Shown here: positions 9,016 to 18,249 of the stretch, one piece after another
Position numbering within the stretch: position 1 is the first letter of the stretch
Layout: every line of letters begins with the position of its first letter
Source of the DNA: an uncultured Caldilineaceae bacterium
GTDB taxonomy: Bacteria > Chloroflexota > Anaerolineae > Caldilineales > Caldilineaceae
Reading direction: 5' to 3'
NCBI GenBank assembly: GCA_951813625.1
Contig: CATOTS010000022.1
Location: 86,087 to 150,086 of the forward strand
DNA: 64,000 bases
The notes under the pieces: generated by a model
Database searches by the model: none
What the model saw: only the letters and a program-made list of their open reading frames with translations
What the model was told of the DNA's origin: nothing
Program-made: the position numbers and the translations under genes

Positions 9016-10266
9016 ATGCCCGATTCATCGACCGACATCGTCGTCTACGGCGCCTTTTGGTGCCCGGACTGCCGCCGCAGCAAACAGTTTCTCGGCGAAC
9101 ATCAGATTCCATATCAGTGGGTGAACATCGAAGAGGACGCGGACGCCGAACAGCGGGTCATCGCGATGAACGATGGCAGACGCATCATACCCACCATCGT
9201 CTTCGCCGACGGTTCCCGGCTCGTCGAACCGAGCAACGCCGAGCTGGCCGCAAAACTGGGTCTGAAAACGACGGCCACCCGCCAACACTACCCGGTGATC
9301 GTTGTCGGCGGCGGACCTGCCGGCTTGACCGCGGCGCTGTACCTGGCGCGTGAAGGTGTCGACATCCTCATCATCGAGCGCGCCGCCTTCGGCGGCCAGG
9401 CCGCGACCACCGAAAAATTGGATAATCTGCCCGGCTTTCCGGACGGTGTCGATGGCTTTGACTTTGCGCAGAGGCTGCGGGCCCAGGCCGAACGGTTTGG
9501 CGTTGAACTGCTTCAAGCCCAGGATGTCGCCACAATACATCGCCAGGACAACTATCACCGCGTCGAAACCGCGGCCGGCGATGAGTACAATGCCCAGGCT
9601 GTCCTGATCGCCACCGGCAGCCGCTACCGCCGCTTGAATGTGGCCGGCGAAAACGACTATCTCGGCGCCGGCGTTCACTTCTGTGCTACCTGCGACGGCC
9701 CCTTCTACAGAAACAGAGAGGTGGCCGTGATAGGCGGCGGCAACAGCGCGGCGGAAGAAAGCCTGCTGCTGACGAAATTCGCCGACAGGGTAACCATCCT
9801 GGTACGCGGCCCCGAGCTGACCGCCAGCCAGGTCGTCCAGGAGTCGGTGCTGACCAATGGGCAGATCGAGGTGAAATGGAATACGGAGGTGCAGGAATTT
9901 CTCGGCGCCAGGGCGCAATTGAACGGGCTGCGGCTATGGAATAGCCAGGCCGAGGCCGAGTCGCACATGTCCGTGGATGGCGCTTTCGTCTTTATCGGTC
10001 TCCAGCCAAATACGGGTTTCCTGGAGGGGACCGGTGTGCGCCTGAACCGGTGGGGCTTCATCGAAACCGGGCATAGCCTTACACACGAATCGGACGAGCG
10101 CCCGCCTCTCTTTGTAGACCGTGATCCTGCCGCGCTGGAGTCGAGTGTCCCTGGTCTCTTTGCCGCCGGAGACGCGCGCGCCGATAGCACGAAACAGGTC
10201 GCTTCGGCCGCTGGTGAGGGCGCAACCGCGGCCCTTTTGATTCGTGACTACCTGAGAACGGTCTGA
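9016..10266 (+). CDS. Glutaredoxin-thioredoxin reductase fusion protein
   Basis: This 416-residue fusion has a glutaredoxin/NrdH-like domain at residues 1-80 (active site AFWCPDCRRS, cis-proline region RRIIPTIVF) followed by a low-molecular-weight thioredoxin reductase. The FAD motif is VIVVGGGPAGLTAALYL, the redox centre HFCATCDGPFY, the NAD(P)H motif VIGGGNSAAEESLLL, and the C-terminal FAD contact GLFAAGDARA. The architecture suggests NADPH-driven reduction of the attached glutaredoxin domain, giving a self-contained disulfide reductase in the cytoplasm. The start is the ATG at 9016, preceded by GGAAGGA at 9004-9010; the open frame extends upstream through the minisatellite but that portion has no ribosome site or homologous character. 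A segment near residues 365-375 (ESDERPPLFVDRDPAALE) looks like an insertion relative to standard TrxR. Confidence 0.85.
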   Translation: MPDSSTDIVVYGAFWCPDCRRSKQFLGEHQIPYQWVNIEEDADAEQRVIAMNDGRRIIPTIVFADGSRLVEPSNAELAAKLGLKTTATRQHYPVIVVGGGPAGLTAALYLAREGVDILIIERAAFGGQAATTEKLDNLPGFPDGVDGFDFAQRLRAQAERFGVELLQAQDVATIHRQDNYHRVETAAGDEYNAQAVLIATGSRYRRLNVAGENDYLGAGVHFCATCDGPFYRNREVAVIGGGNSAAEESLLLTKFADRVTILVRGPELTASQVVQESVLTNGQIEVKWNTEVQEFLGARAQLNGLRLWNSQAEAESHMSVDGAFVFIGLQPNTGFLEGTGVRLNRWGFIETGHSLTHESDERPPLFVDRDPAALESSVPGLFAAGDARADSTKQVASAAGEGATAALLIRDYLRTV

Positions 10267-10404
10267 CTGGAACGACCCTTCGCCCGATCCCTGCGCCCGA
10301 TGCCTGTGCCCGATGCCTGCGCACGCCAACCGCAGCGGTCAACGGCATCCTGCCAGGCCTTCGGTCGTGCCGAGACCACCCACCACTGTTGTAAAGAGGT
10401 ACAA

Positions 10405-11238
10405 GTGCTCAAATCAGAAATGCGGGAACAGATCGACGAGCGGGGCTACCTGATCATCGAGAACGCGCTCGAACCGTTCGGTTTGGACCGCGTTCGGGCC
10501 GCCTACGAGGCCATTCAAGGTCAGACCGAGCCGGCGTGGGCCGAGACGGTACGCAACGGTACCTTCAAGGGCGGCTACGGCAACGGCCCGGACGCGCACA
10601 CCATGGGCGACATTCATCAATACGACTCTCTCTTCTTGGACATCGCCGAGAACCCGCTCGTGCTACCCATCCTGAAAGAGGTTGTCGGCCCGGACGTACA
10701 GACGATGGAGATGGTTGCCCACTGCCATCACTCCGGCACAAATGCCCATACTGGCTGGCATCGCGACTGGCCCGCATGGCGCCATTCCCAATTCATGCTC
10801 AAGGCAAAAGTCTTCTACTTCCTCGATGACCAGACGCCGGACATGGGCTGCTTCAGTCTCGTGCCAGGCAGCCACAAACGGGACGAAAACCCATCCCGGA
10901 CAGAATTCGTCGGCGAGACGCTGGAGCAGATGCCGGGCCTGAAGAAGATTGTCGGCAAGGCCGGCTCGGCCGTCATCTGGAACGTACTCTGCTGGCACTC
11001 CGGTCTCGCCAACACCAGCCGGCGAGACCGCAGGATACTCATCTACGGCTATATGCCCTTCTGGGTCAAAAAGTGGGGCAGCACGCCGCCGCCCCAGCAC
11101 ATCGTCGACTGGGCCGATACCCCGCACCGCCGTCAGCTGATGGGCATTCACGCCGTCGAAGGGCGCGCCTCCTGGGATCGCACCGACGTTCCCTACCTGC
11201 CCGAGCACGCTGAAATCGCCGCGGCCAAGAAATTCTGA
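10405..11238 (+). CDS. Phytanoyl-CoA dioxygenase (PhyH) family protein
   Basis: This 277-residue protein belongs to the Fe(II)/2-oxoglutarate-dependent PhyH family. The iron-binding HxD lies in AHTGWHRDWPAW, the jelly-roll core follows with FYFLDDQTPDMGCFSLVPGS, and the distal histidine and 2-oxoglutarate arginine lie in CWHSGLANTSRRDRRI. It probably hydroxylates a small molecule; the substrate cannot be told from sequence. The GTG at 10405 has AAAGAGG five bases upstream; an ATG at 10420 is the alternative. It sits 57 bases before the GH4 gene, suggesting co-transcription. Such proteins are expanded in marine and sponge-associated Chloroflexota, and a second, dissimilar one lies at 60766. 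Confidence 0.8.
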   Translation: MLKSEMREQIDERGYLIIENALEPFGLDRVRAAYEAIQGQTEPAWAETVRNGTFKGGYGNGPDAHTMGDIHQYDSLFLDIAENPLVLPILKEVVGPDVQTMEMVAHCHHSGTNAHTGWHRDWPAWRHSQFMLKAKVFYFLDDQTPDMGCFSLVPGSHKRDENPSRTEFVGETLEQMPGLKKIVGKAGSAVIWNVLCWHSGLANTSRRDRRILIYGYMPFWVKKWGSTPPPQHIVDWADTPHRRQLMGIHAVEGRASWDRTDVPYLPEHAEIAAAKKF

Positions 11239-11295
11239 ACCATCGCGTACCGGGACGCGTACCAACCGGCAACACCAACTTCACAAGGAGCCTCT

Positions 11296-12699
11296 ATGTC
11301 CACCCCAATCAAACTAACCGTCATCGGCGCGGGCAGCGCCCAGTTCTCGCTCGGGCTTGTCAAGGATATCTGCCTCACCGAGTCGCTTAACGGCAGCCTT
11401 ATCAGCTTCATGGATATCGACGGCGACCGGCTGGACGTGATCCACCGACTCGGCGCCCGCTACGCCAACGAGCTTGGCGCCGATCTGCGCTTCGAGAGCA
11501 CGACCGACCGGCAGACAGCTTTGCAGGACGCGGACTTTGTCATCAACACCGCCTCCGGCAGCAGCCATCAAAAGCAGCGCGACAGCCGCGAACTGATGGA
11601 AAAGCACGGCTATTATCACGGCGGGCGCATGCGGCAGACCAACTTCGTAAATCTCGACCTGATGCTCGGCGTAACCGGCGATATGGAGGAGATCTGTCCT
11701 GATGCTTGGTTGATTCAGTCGGGAAATCCGGTCTATGAGGGTTGTACGCTGATGACGCGCGAGTCGAGCATCAAGGTCTGCGGCCTCTGCCACGGCCACT
11801 ACGGCGTCTACGAGATCGCGAGGACGTTGGGCCTGACCGACTTTGCCGACATTACCTGGCAGGCGCCGGGCCTCAATCACAACATCTGGCTGACCCACTT
11901 CTATTACAAGGGTGAAGACGCCTACCCCATGCTGGAGCAGTGGATTGCCGAGGAGGGTGAAAGCTACTGGCAGAACCACGTGGCCGAGCGCACGCACGAC
12001 ATTCAGATGAGCCGCGGCACGATCCACATGTACCGCATGTTCGGTCTGATGCCGATCGGAGACACGCCGCGGCGCGGGGGATGGTGGTACCACACCGACA
12101 TCGACACGAAGATGTGGTGGTTCCCGCAGCCCTGGGGTGGCCCCGACACGCACCTCGCCCGGCCCTTCTTTGTCGACAACCTGGAGAAGCGGCTGGCGGA
12201 GATGTCGGAGCTGACCAGTAACCCGTCATCCAGTCTGATCGAAGCGTTCGGCTCGGAAAAGACAAGAGAGCAGCAGGTACCGATCATCGACGGTCTGGTG
12301 AACGACAATGAAGGCCAGTACCAGGTGAATGTGCCCAACTACGGTGCGCTGGCCGGAGTGCCCGACGATGTGGTGGTCGAAGTCCCTGCCATCGTCAACA
12401 AGAGCGGCATCCAGCCGATCCGAGTCGACCCGCTGCCGGAGAAGATTCTATACACGCAGATCCTGCCCGAAGTCCTGGAAATGGAGCGGGAGCTTCTCGC
12501 CTTCCACAGCGGCGACCGCTCGCTTCTCCTCCTCAATGCGCTCGACAGTGAGCAGACGCACTCCTACAACCAGGCGCTCGCCGTATTCGAAGAGCTGATG
12601 GCGATGGATGGCAACGAGAAGATCAACGAACACTTCATGTGGAGCCAGTATCAGGAGATGCTGCGCGAAACGGTCAAAACTGCCGTTCCAACCGCTTAG
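11296..12699 (+). CDS. GH4-family alpha-glucosidase/alpha-galactosidase-like enzyme
   Basis: This 467-residue protein is a member of glycoside hydrolase family 4, which uses NAD+ and a divalent metal in a redox-assisted elimination mechanism. The dinucleotide fold opens with KLTVIGAGSAQFS. The family's metal/substrate motifs are visible as SGNPVYEGCTLMT, the cysteine-histidine region VCGLCHGHYG and the histidine in GLNHNIWL. The length matches alpha-galacturonidase and alpha-galactosidase members. It has no signal peptide. AAGGAG lies eight bases before the ATG. Together with the exo-rhamnogalacturonan-lyase-like gene at 3514, a role with uronic or galactosyl residues is possible, but the substrate is not proven. 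Confidence 0.85.
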   Translation: MSTPIKLTVIGAGSAQFSLGLVKDICLTESLNGSLISFMDIDGDRLDVIHRLGARYANELGADLRFESTTDRQTALQDADFVINTASGSSHQKQRDSRELMEKHGYYHGGRMRQTNFVNLDLMLGVTGDMEEICPDAWLIQSGNPVYEGCTLMTRESSIKVCGLCHGHYGVYEIARTLGLTDFADITWQAPGLNHNIWLTHFYYKGEDAYPMLEQWIAEEGESYWQNHVAERTHDIQMSRGTIHMYRMFGLMPIGDTPRRGGWWYHTDIDTKMWWFPQPWGGPDTHLARPFFVDNLEKRLAEMSELTSNPSSSLIEAFGSEKTREQQVPIIDGLVNDNEGQYQVNVPNYGALAGVPDDVVVEVPAIVNKSGIQPIRVDPLPEKILYTQILPEVLEMERELLAFHSGDRSLLLLNALDSEQTHSYNQALAVFEELMAMDGNEKINEHFMWSQYQEMLRETVKTAVPTA

Positions 12700-12763
12700 T
12701 TGAGGCGAATTCGCCTGCCTGCGGTCATGGCGACCGGCTGCAGGCCGAAAGCGAAAAGTTGAA

Positions 12764-15598
12764 ATGCGCTCACTTTTCGCCGTGCCCCGCCTGATCGGCG
12801 GGTTGACCTATCTAACCTATAAGCGCCTCGCTGGCAACCCGGGGCTGACCTTGCTGGCGCTGTTCCAGATCGTCCTTACCGTCGGTCTGCTGAGCAGCGC
12901 CGGTTTCTTCGCGCAGGCGGTCGACCGCGTCATCCTGCAGGAGGAGCTGGACGCACTGAGCACGCGCACGGGGCGGCCCCCGTTTTCGACGCGCGTCTAT
13001 TTTTTCCCCTCGTCGCGCAAGCCGATGGACCTGCCCGCCGCCGAACGGGCCGGCCGCAGCGTCGCCACTACCCTCTCCAGCGAGATTGGACTGCCAATCG
13101 ACGAAGTCGGCGTGCAGGTGGAGAGCGGCAGCATGATGCTGCTGGCCCCGGAGGGCGACCAGCGCTACAGCGGCAGCAGCAGCTTCCTCACGCAGGTCGA
13201 CCTGGTCTATGTTGCCGACGTCGCGCCGGAGCTGGAGATCACCGCCGGCGCGGTCTGGCAGGACGCGACCGGCGTCGACCCGTCGACGGGTATTCTGCCG
13301 GTGTTGATGCACGACAACCTGGCCGCCGAAATGGGCGTCCTGCCCGGGGAAAAATTCAAAGTTGCGCCGACCGCTGCACTGCCCGGCATCGAGGTGGAGA
13401 TCGTAGGGTTGTGGCGGGCGCGCGAGCCGAACGACACATTCTGGTTCCGACCGCCGGACATCGCCATGAAGGAGGCGCTGTTCGTGCGGCGGGCCGACTA
13501 CCTGCACTGGGTGCAGCCGATGGTGGCGGGCGCTTCCCGCTTTGCCAGTTGGCGCATTTCGCTCGACGACAGCACGCTCAATCCCGCCTATGCGGCCTCC
13601 TACGCGCGCGGCTTTGAAAAGGGCATGTCGGTTATCGACAAGTATCTGCCCGGCGCCAACCTCGACGTTTCGCCGCTGGACCCGCTCAAAGATTTCGTGC
13701 AGCGGCAGACAACACTCACTGTGCTGCTCCTGAGCATGAACGTACCGGCAATCGGTTTTCTGCTCTACTTCCTCGTTCTGATCTCCGGCATTATCGCCCG
13801 CTCGCAGCAGCGCGAAACATCGGTGCTGGTCAGCCGCGGCGCGGGGACGGTGCGCGTTCTCTGGCTCGTCCTTGTGGAGGAGTGGCTGCTCTTTGTGTTG
13901 GGTGTGCCGCTGGGCCTGGGCGCCGGCATGCTGATTGCCCGCGGCATGGGCTACACCGACAGCTTTCTCGATTTCATCGTGCGCGATCCGCTCCCGGTCT
14001 CCCTGCAGGGCGTGGATGTCTGGCTGATCGCGGTCGCTCTGGCGCTGGCGTTCGTCGCCCGCCTGCTGCCGTCAATCGCAGCGGCTCGCGCCAGCATCGT
14101 CGAATATGAGACCGCCTATGCCCGCCCGGACAGAGGTCCATTCTGGCGGCGCGCCTATCTCGACTTTCTGCTGATTGTGCCGACCGTCTACGCCTACCAG
14201 CAGCTTGGGCAACAGGAGGCCTTCGCCCTGCTGGCGCAGGAGAACGCGTCCGAACTCTACAGCGACCCTCTGCTCGTCCTGGCGCCGGCGCTGGTGATCC
14301 TGACGGCGTCGCTGCTGATCATGCGCTTCTTCTCGCCGCTGATGAATCTGCTCGACAAGCTGGCCAGTCTCTTGCCCGGAACCGTTTTTCACCTGGCCCT
14401 GCGCCAACTCGGCCGCCAGGGGCACAGCTACCTGAACCCGCTGCTGCTGGTGATCATCTGCCTGGGACTGGGCATCTACACGCATTCGCTGGCTGCCAGC
14501 GTCGATGAATGGCTGGTCGATCGCATCAAGTACCAGGCCGGCGGGGACTTCCGCTTCCAGCCGTTTACAGAGGGCGAAAGCGGCGGAGGCTGGACGCCTG
14601 AGCTCTCCTGGTTTGTGCAAAAGTTCGACGCGCAGCGCGCGATTCGGGTGGGAAGCTACGGCGCGCGCATCGATGGCCTTACCTCCTCCACCCGCCGCCA
14701 GGGGAAGCGGATCATGGGGGTCGACCGCGCCGAATTCGCGACCGTCTCCTGGTTCCGATCCGACTTTGCCGATGACTCGCTCGGCGGCCTGATGAACCGG
14801 TTGGCGGCCGCGCCCGAGGCGGTGCTGGTCCCGCGCGATTTCCTGCAGGAACACCTGCTGCGCATCGGCGACCGCCTCGATGTCTGGGTGATCCTGGAGC
14901 CTGGGCTGACGATGCGTACCGACTTCTACATCGGCGGCGTCTACGACTACTTTCCCACGGTCGAGCAGGATGAGATCGTCCTGATCGCAAATCTGGACTA
15001 TCTGCACCTCATCGGCGGCGCTATCTACGCGTATGAAGTGTGGCTGCGGGCGCCGAACAACGACCGCGGCGAGGAGGTGCGGCGCAACCTGCGCATCGGC
15101 GGGATCGAGACGCTGCGCTGGCATGACGTTGTCGGTACGCTGAAAATTGAGAAGGCGCGCCTGGAGCGGGTCGGGGTCTTCGGCGCGTTGACGGTAGGCT
15201 TTCTGGCCGCGGCGCTGATGGCCGTACTGGCCTTCCTGATGCACAGTTACGCGTCGCTGCGCGAGCGTTTCTACCAGTTCGGCGTGCTGCGGGCCATCGG
15301 CGCGCTGCGTCGACAGTTAATCATTCAACTTGCGATAGAGTATGCAGTTCTTGTCACCTACGGCACAGTGGCCGGCGCCGCGATAGGCGTCTGGGTCTCG
15401 GTCCTGTTCACACCCTTCTTCCGCAGCGCGGCCGACTCCAAGGCGATTCTGCCGCCGATGCTGCCGGTGATCGCGGAGGGCGAGATCACCCAGCTTACGA
15501 TCATCTTCATCGCTGTGATGGTGCTCGTCATCGTGGCCGCCACCGCACAGGCAACCCAGCGCCGCATCTTCGAAGTCATGCGCGTAGGGCAGGCGTAA
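12764..15598 (+). CDS. FtsX-like/MacB-type ABC transporter permease
   Basis: This 944-residue protein has an N-terminal membrane segment, a large periplasmic MacB-like domain (residues about 50-290), then three membrane segments around 310-420. A second long extracytoplasmic domain (about 580-790) precedes another three helices ending at residue 935, with the typical YQFGVLRAIGALRRQ coupling sequence. This is the duplicated FtsX-like layout of permeases that move lipids, peptides or lipoproteins, or act as mechanotransmitters. No ATPase partner is adjacent: the next genes are convergent, so it must use one encoded elsewhere. The ATG at 12764 is the first in frame; no strong ribosome site is seen. 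Confidence 0.8.
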   Translation: MRSLFAVPRLIGGLTYLTYKRLAGNPGLTLLALFQIVLTVGLLSSAGFFAQAVDRVILQEELDALSTRTGRPPFSTRVYFFPSSRKPMDLPAAERAGRSVATTLSSEIGLPIDEVGVQVESGSMMLLAPEGDQRYSGSSSFLTQVDLVYVADVAPELEITAGAVWQDATGVDPSTGILPVLMHDNLAAEMGVLPGEKFKVAPTAALPGIEVEIVGLWRAREPNDTFWFRPPDIAMKEALFVRRADYLHWVQPMVAGASRFASWRISLDDSTLNPAYAASYARGFEKGMSVIDKYLPGANLDVSPLDPLKDFVQRQTTLTVLLLSMNVPAIGFLLYFLVLISGIIARSQQRETSVLVSRGAGTVRVLWLVLVEEWLLFVLGVPLGLGAGMLIARGMGYTDSFLDFIVRDPLPVSLQGVDVWLIAVALALAFVARLLPSIAAARASIVEYETAYARPDRGPFWRRAYLDFLLIVPTVYAYQQLGQQEAFALLAQENASELYSDPLLVLAPALVILTASLLIMRFFSPLMNLLDKLASLLPGTVFHLALRQLGRQGHSYLNPLLLVIICLGLGIYTHSLAASVDEWLVDRIKYQAGGDFRFQPFTEGESGGGWTPELSWFVQKFDAQRAIRVGSYGARIDGLTSSTRRQGKRIMGVDRAEFATVSWFRSDFADDSLGGLMNRLAAAPEAVLVPRDFLQEHLLRIGDRLDVWVILEPGLTMRTDFYIGGVYDYFPTVEQDEIVLIANLDYLHLIGGAIYAYEVWLRAPNNDRGEEVRRNLRIGGIETLRWHDVVGTLKIEKARLERVGVFGALTVGFLAAALMAVLAFLMHSYASLRERFYQFGVLRAIGALRRQLIIQLAIEYAVLVTYGTVAGAAIGVWVSVLFTPFFRSAADSKAILPPMLPVIAEGEITQLTIIFIAVMVLVIVAATAQATQRRIFEVMRVGQA

Positions 15599-15610
15599 AC
15601 GAAAGCGGCC

Positions 15611-15642
15611 GGTGGTCGGTGAATTGCGCTGTACCGACCGCC
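15611..15642. terminator. Hairpin between convergent genes, possible bidirectional terminator
   Basis: The arms GGTCGGT and ACCGACC, extended by a G-T wobble and two more pairs, form a stem of about ten pairs between the FtsX-like gene and the convergent SPFH gene. There is no T-tract, so intrinsic termination is uncertain. Confidence 0.35.
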
Positions 15643-15684
15643 GACCGCGCCGCCTGAATTCTTGAGTTTGGCCATTTACTACTG

Positions 15685-16599
15685 TCAGCTCCCGGATGGG
15701 CGGCTGCCGTTGCTGCCGTTGTTCTGATCGTTGAACAGCTCCTTTACGCCGCCGAGCGCGCCCAACACGCCGCTCGCCTCGTAGGGCAGGAAGACCTTGG
15801 AAGATTCGCCGTCGGCGATAGCCTTAAGGGCCTCCAGGTACTGGATGGCAATCAGTCTGTCGTCCGGTTCCGCGTCCTTGATGGCGTTGAAGACGGTCGT
15901 GATGGCGATGCCCTGTCCGGTGGCCTCGACCTCCCGCTTGTATCGCTCGGCATCGGCCACGCGTTTGACCGCTTCGGCTTCACCCTCAGCCTTGAGAATC
16001 TGGGCTTGGCGATCGCCGTCGGCTTCCAGGATCGAGGCCCGCTTTTCCCGTTCCGCCTTCATCTGCTGGTGCATCGACTGGGTGACGTCCGCCGGCGGAT
16101 CGATGCGTTTAATCTCAACGCGCACCACGCGCACGCCCCACTTGTCGGTGGCGTCATCCAAGACCTCGCGCAGCTTTGTGTTGATGTGGTCGCGGCTGGT
16201 CAGGGCCGCGTCCAATTCCATCTCGCCGACCACGTTACGCAGGTTGGTCTGCGCCAGCTTGGTGGCAGCGCTGAAGAAATCGGCCACGTTGTAGACCCGC
16301 TTGACCGGGTCGGTCGATTCAAAGTAGACAATGGCGTCGACGGTGACGACCACATTGTCCTTTGTGATCACCTCCTGCGGCGGCACATCGACCACCTGTT
16401 CGCGCATGTCCACCTTCTGAATCGAGTCGATGAAGGGCACGATCAGAGTCAGGCCCGGCTGGGCGGTGCGCTGGTAGCGCCCCAGCCGCTCGACAACACC
16501 CTTCTGGTACGGCTGCACGATGCGGATGCTGGCGATCGCAACGATAAACACGAAAAGGGCGAGAATCCCCAGTAAGATCAGCGGCACAAGTGACGACAT
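15685..16599 (-). CDS. SPFH/Band 7 domain membrane protein (stomatin/QmcA-like)
   Basis: This 304-residue protein has one N-terminal membrane helix (residues 4-25), then a Band 7 domain with [19 protein letters not shown] and [20 protein letters not shown], characteristic of the stomatin/QmcA group. A charged coiled-coil region follows ([20 protein letters not shown], residues 185-235). Such proteins oligomerise in membrane microdomains. The start has AGGAG eight bases upstream. An NfeD gene lies 15 bases upstream on the same strand; SPFH-NfeD pairs are a well-known operon, so the two probably act together in envelope quality control. Confidence 0.9.
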   Translation of the reverse strand: MSSLVPLILLGILALFVFIVAIASIRIVQPYQKGVVERLGRYQRTAQPGLTLIVPFIDSIQKVDMREQVVDVPPQEVITKDNVVVTVDAIVYFESTDPVKRVYNVADFFSAATKLAQTNLRNVVGEMELDAALTSRDHINTKLREVLDDATDKWGVRVVRVEIKRIDPPADVTQSMHQQMKAEREKRASILEADGDRQAQILKAEGEAEAVKRVADAERYKREVEATGQGIAITTVFNAIKDAEPDDRLIAIQYLEALKAIADGESSKVFLPYEASGVLGALGGVKELFNDQNNGSNGSRPSGS

Positions 16600-16614
16600 A
16601 TCATCTCTCCTTTG

Positions 16615-17121
16615 TTAAGCGGGGGAATCGGTCTGCTGGTCCGATTCCGCGTCTTCTGCGTCGGCTGCGCTATTCTTTGCCCGGACCAGCAGGCGCACTC
16701 CTTCTACGCCCACAATCTCCACAACCTCTCCTGCCTCCAGCTGCTCGCCTTCCATCGATTCGGCGCGCCACCTCTCGCTCTCCACGCGCACCATGCCCGT
16801 GTTTGTCAGCGGATCGACAGTCTGCAGGACGACGGCCCACTTGCCGATCACGCGGTCGCCGGCGATCTGCTGCACGCCCGGCCGCGAGATCCGGGCCGCA
16901 ATGGGCCGCGACAGCAGGACGGCAACCGCCGAAACGACGATGAAGACCACGATCTGCCATGCGAGCCCAGCGCCCAGAAAAGCGGTCAGGGCCGCGGCGA
17001 GCGCACCGACGCCGAAACACATGAGCACGATCCCAGCCGTGAACACCTCTGTCAGGAAGAAGAATACGGCCACGACAATCCAGGCCCAGCGCAGCAACTC
17101 TTGGATGTTCTGGTCAAACAC
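16615..17121 (-). CDS. NfeD family membrane protein
   Basis: This 168-residue protein has three to four hydrophobic segments in residues 12-85 and a C-terminal OB-fold-like NfeD domain (GDRVIGKWAVVLQTVDPLTN, MVRVESERWRAES, VVEIVGVEGVRLLVRA). It is the short form lacking the ClpP-class protease domain. It starts at a GTG right after GGAGGGAG and is followed 15 bases later by the SPFH gene, its usual partner. The acidic tail after residue 150 is poorly conserved in the family. Confidence 0.85.
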   Translation of the reverse strand: MFDQNIQELLRWAWIVVAVFFFLTEVFTAGIVLMCFGVGALAAALTAFLGAGLAWQIVVFIVVSAVAVLLSRPIAARISRPGVQQIAGDRVIGKWAVVLQTVDPLTNTGMVRVESERWRAESMEGEQLEAGEVVEIVGVEGVRLLVRAKNSAADAEDAESDQQTDSPA

Positions 17122-17328
17122 GGCTCCCTCCGATCCGCCGGGAAGATAGAGTTCTCATCAGAGCCCCGGCAAGGATTGTTCCACTCGTTAGGGGCAGGCA
17201 GCTGAGCTGCCCCCTGCGTACAATCCTATCTTTGCTTCCCCCCCAGTATATGTGATGTAAAGTCCATTACCCAACAGAATGCTGACATTCAGCCGACGCC
17301 TACCTGAATTCTCGCCCCAATACGCGCA

Positions 17329-17364
17329 AAAGACCGGGCAAGCGCCATTGCCTGCCCGGTCTTT
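17329..17364 (-). terminator. Strong 12-bp hairpin downstream of the DUF4870-like gene
   Basis: Perfect arms AAAGACCGGGCA and TGCCCGGTCTTT flank an 11-base loop, 56 bases after the stop of the minus-strand gene at 17420. The A/T ends give a short T-run in either direction, so it can serve as terminator for the gene to the right and shield the NfeD promoter region to the left. Confidence 0.6.
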
Positions 17365-17419
17365 GGGTGTGAAAGGTGCGTTGAGAAGGGGGGATCGCCT
17401 CCCTCTGCCCGCCCCTGGG

Positions 17420-18073
17420 TTAAATCCAGTTCTGGTCCTGCAGGAAGCTCGTCAGCCCGGGGATGGCGAACCGCTTGCCCTGGTAGGCCTGGTAGCCGTA
17501 GTAGGCCAGGGCCAGGAAGCCCATCAGCGCCAGCAGTGGGCTCAGGCAGAACACGACACCCACGACCAGCCAGCCGATGACCGGTACGAGCGTCATTATC
17601 GTCGAGCCGATGCCCATGAACAGCCCGAACAGAATGAAAGTCAGCGAGAGCGCCAGGCTCTGAACTGCGTGAAAGCGCTGGAACGGGCGCTTCTTGCTGC
17701 TGGCGCTCAACAGCACGATGACCGGCATTATGAGCGGGATCAGCACCTGCGTCACATAGCAGAGCAACGCGATCAGCCTGTCATCTTGGTCGGCCGTCGG
17801 GTCGACTGCGGTGTCGTGCATGAACTCGCCGCGGCGCAATGCCCCTGCGGCCGCGCCCGCCTGTGTGCGTGCCGAGTCGGCGAACTGTTCGGCAGGCGTC
17901 GGCGCGGCTTCCTCGCTGTCGAGGCGCTCTTCCGATGGAACCTGCGCGGCTTCCCCGCCGTCCCCGCTCTCATCCACAGCGCCGGCTGCCTCTGTATCAG
18001 CAAGCTCGGCTTCGCCCGGCTCCGTCTGAGGAGAACCCTCTTCGAACTGTTGCTCGTCTTTTCTGTGTTCCAC
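17420..18073 (-). CDS. DUF4870-like membrane protein with acidic N-terminus
   Basis: This protein is about 217 residues. The N-terminal 100 residues are rich in Glu, Ala, Asp and Gly and probably disordered. The C-terminal 110 residues hold three or four membrane segments with the DUF4870-like features RLIALLCYVTQVLIPLIMPV and KRPFQRFHAVQSLALSL. Function unknown; relatives are small membrane proteins found widely. I prefer the GTG at 18073 because GGGAG lies seven bases upstream; longer frames reach 18241 but would overlap the divergent fmt promoter region. It ends before a strong hairpin. Confidence 0.65.
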   Translation of the reverse strand: MEHRKDEQQFEEGSPQTEPGEAELADTEAAGAVDESGDGGEAAQVPSEERLDSEEAAPTPAEQFADSARTQAGAAAGALRRGEFMHDTAVDPTADQDDRLIALLCYVTQVLIPLIMPVIVLLSASSKKRPFQRFHAVQSLALSLTFILFGLFMGIGSTIMTLVPVIGWLVVGVVFCLSPLLALMGFLALAYYGYQAYQGKRFAIPGLTSFLQDQNWI

Positions 18074-18249
18074 CGCTTTACTCCCGTTGGCCGTTTCCCC
18101 AATGCCGAGGAACATCGCCCTGGCCTGGCTGCACCTGCTACCTCTCCAGAAGCGCCTGAATATCGACGCAGGCGTCTGGATGCTGTTCTGAATCTCTCTA
18201 CGCATGCTCCCGCCGAAAGTTTCAGAAAGGGCGCGTTGCATGTGCTACA

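Noticed and set aside
14072..15244. 390-residue minus-strand frame opposite the FtsX-like permease
   Set aside because: Low-complexity Arg/Gln/Ala/Asp-rich translation with no domain; it is an antisense shadow of a well-supported gene.
17191..17213. Hairpin GGGGCAG/CTGCCCC as a riboswitch upstream of nfeD
   Set aside because: It is only a seven-base palindrome with no recognisable aptamer around it.
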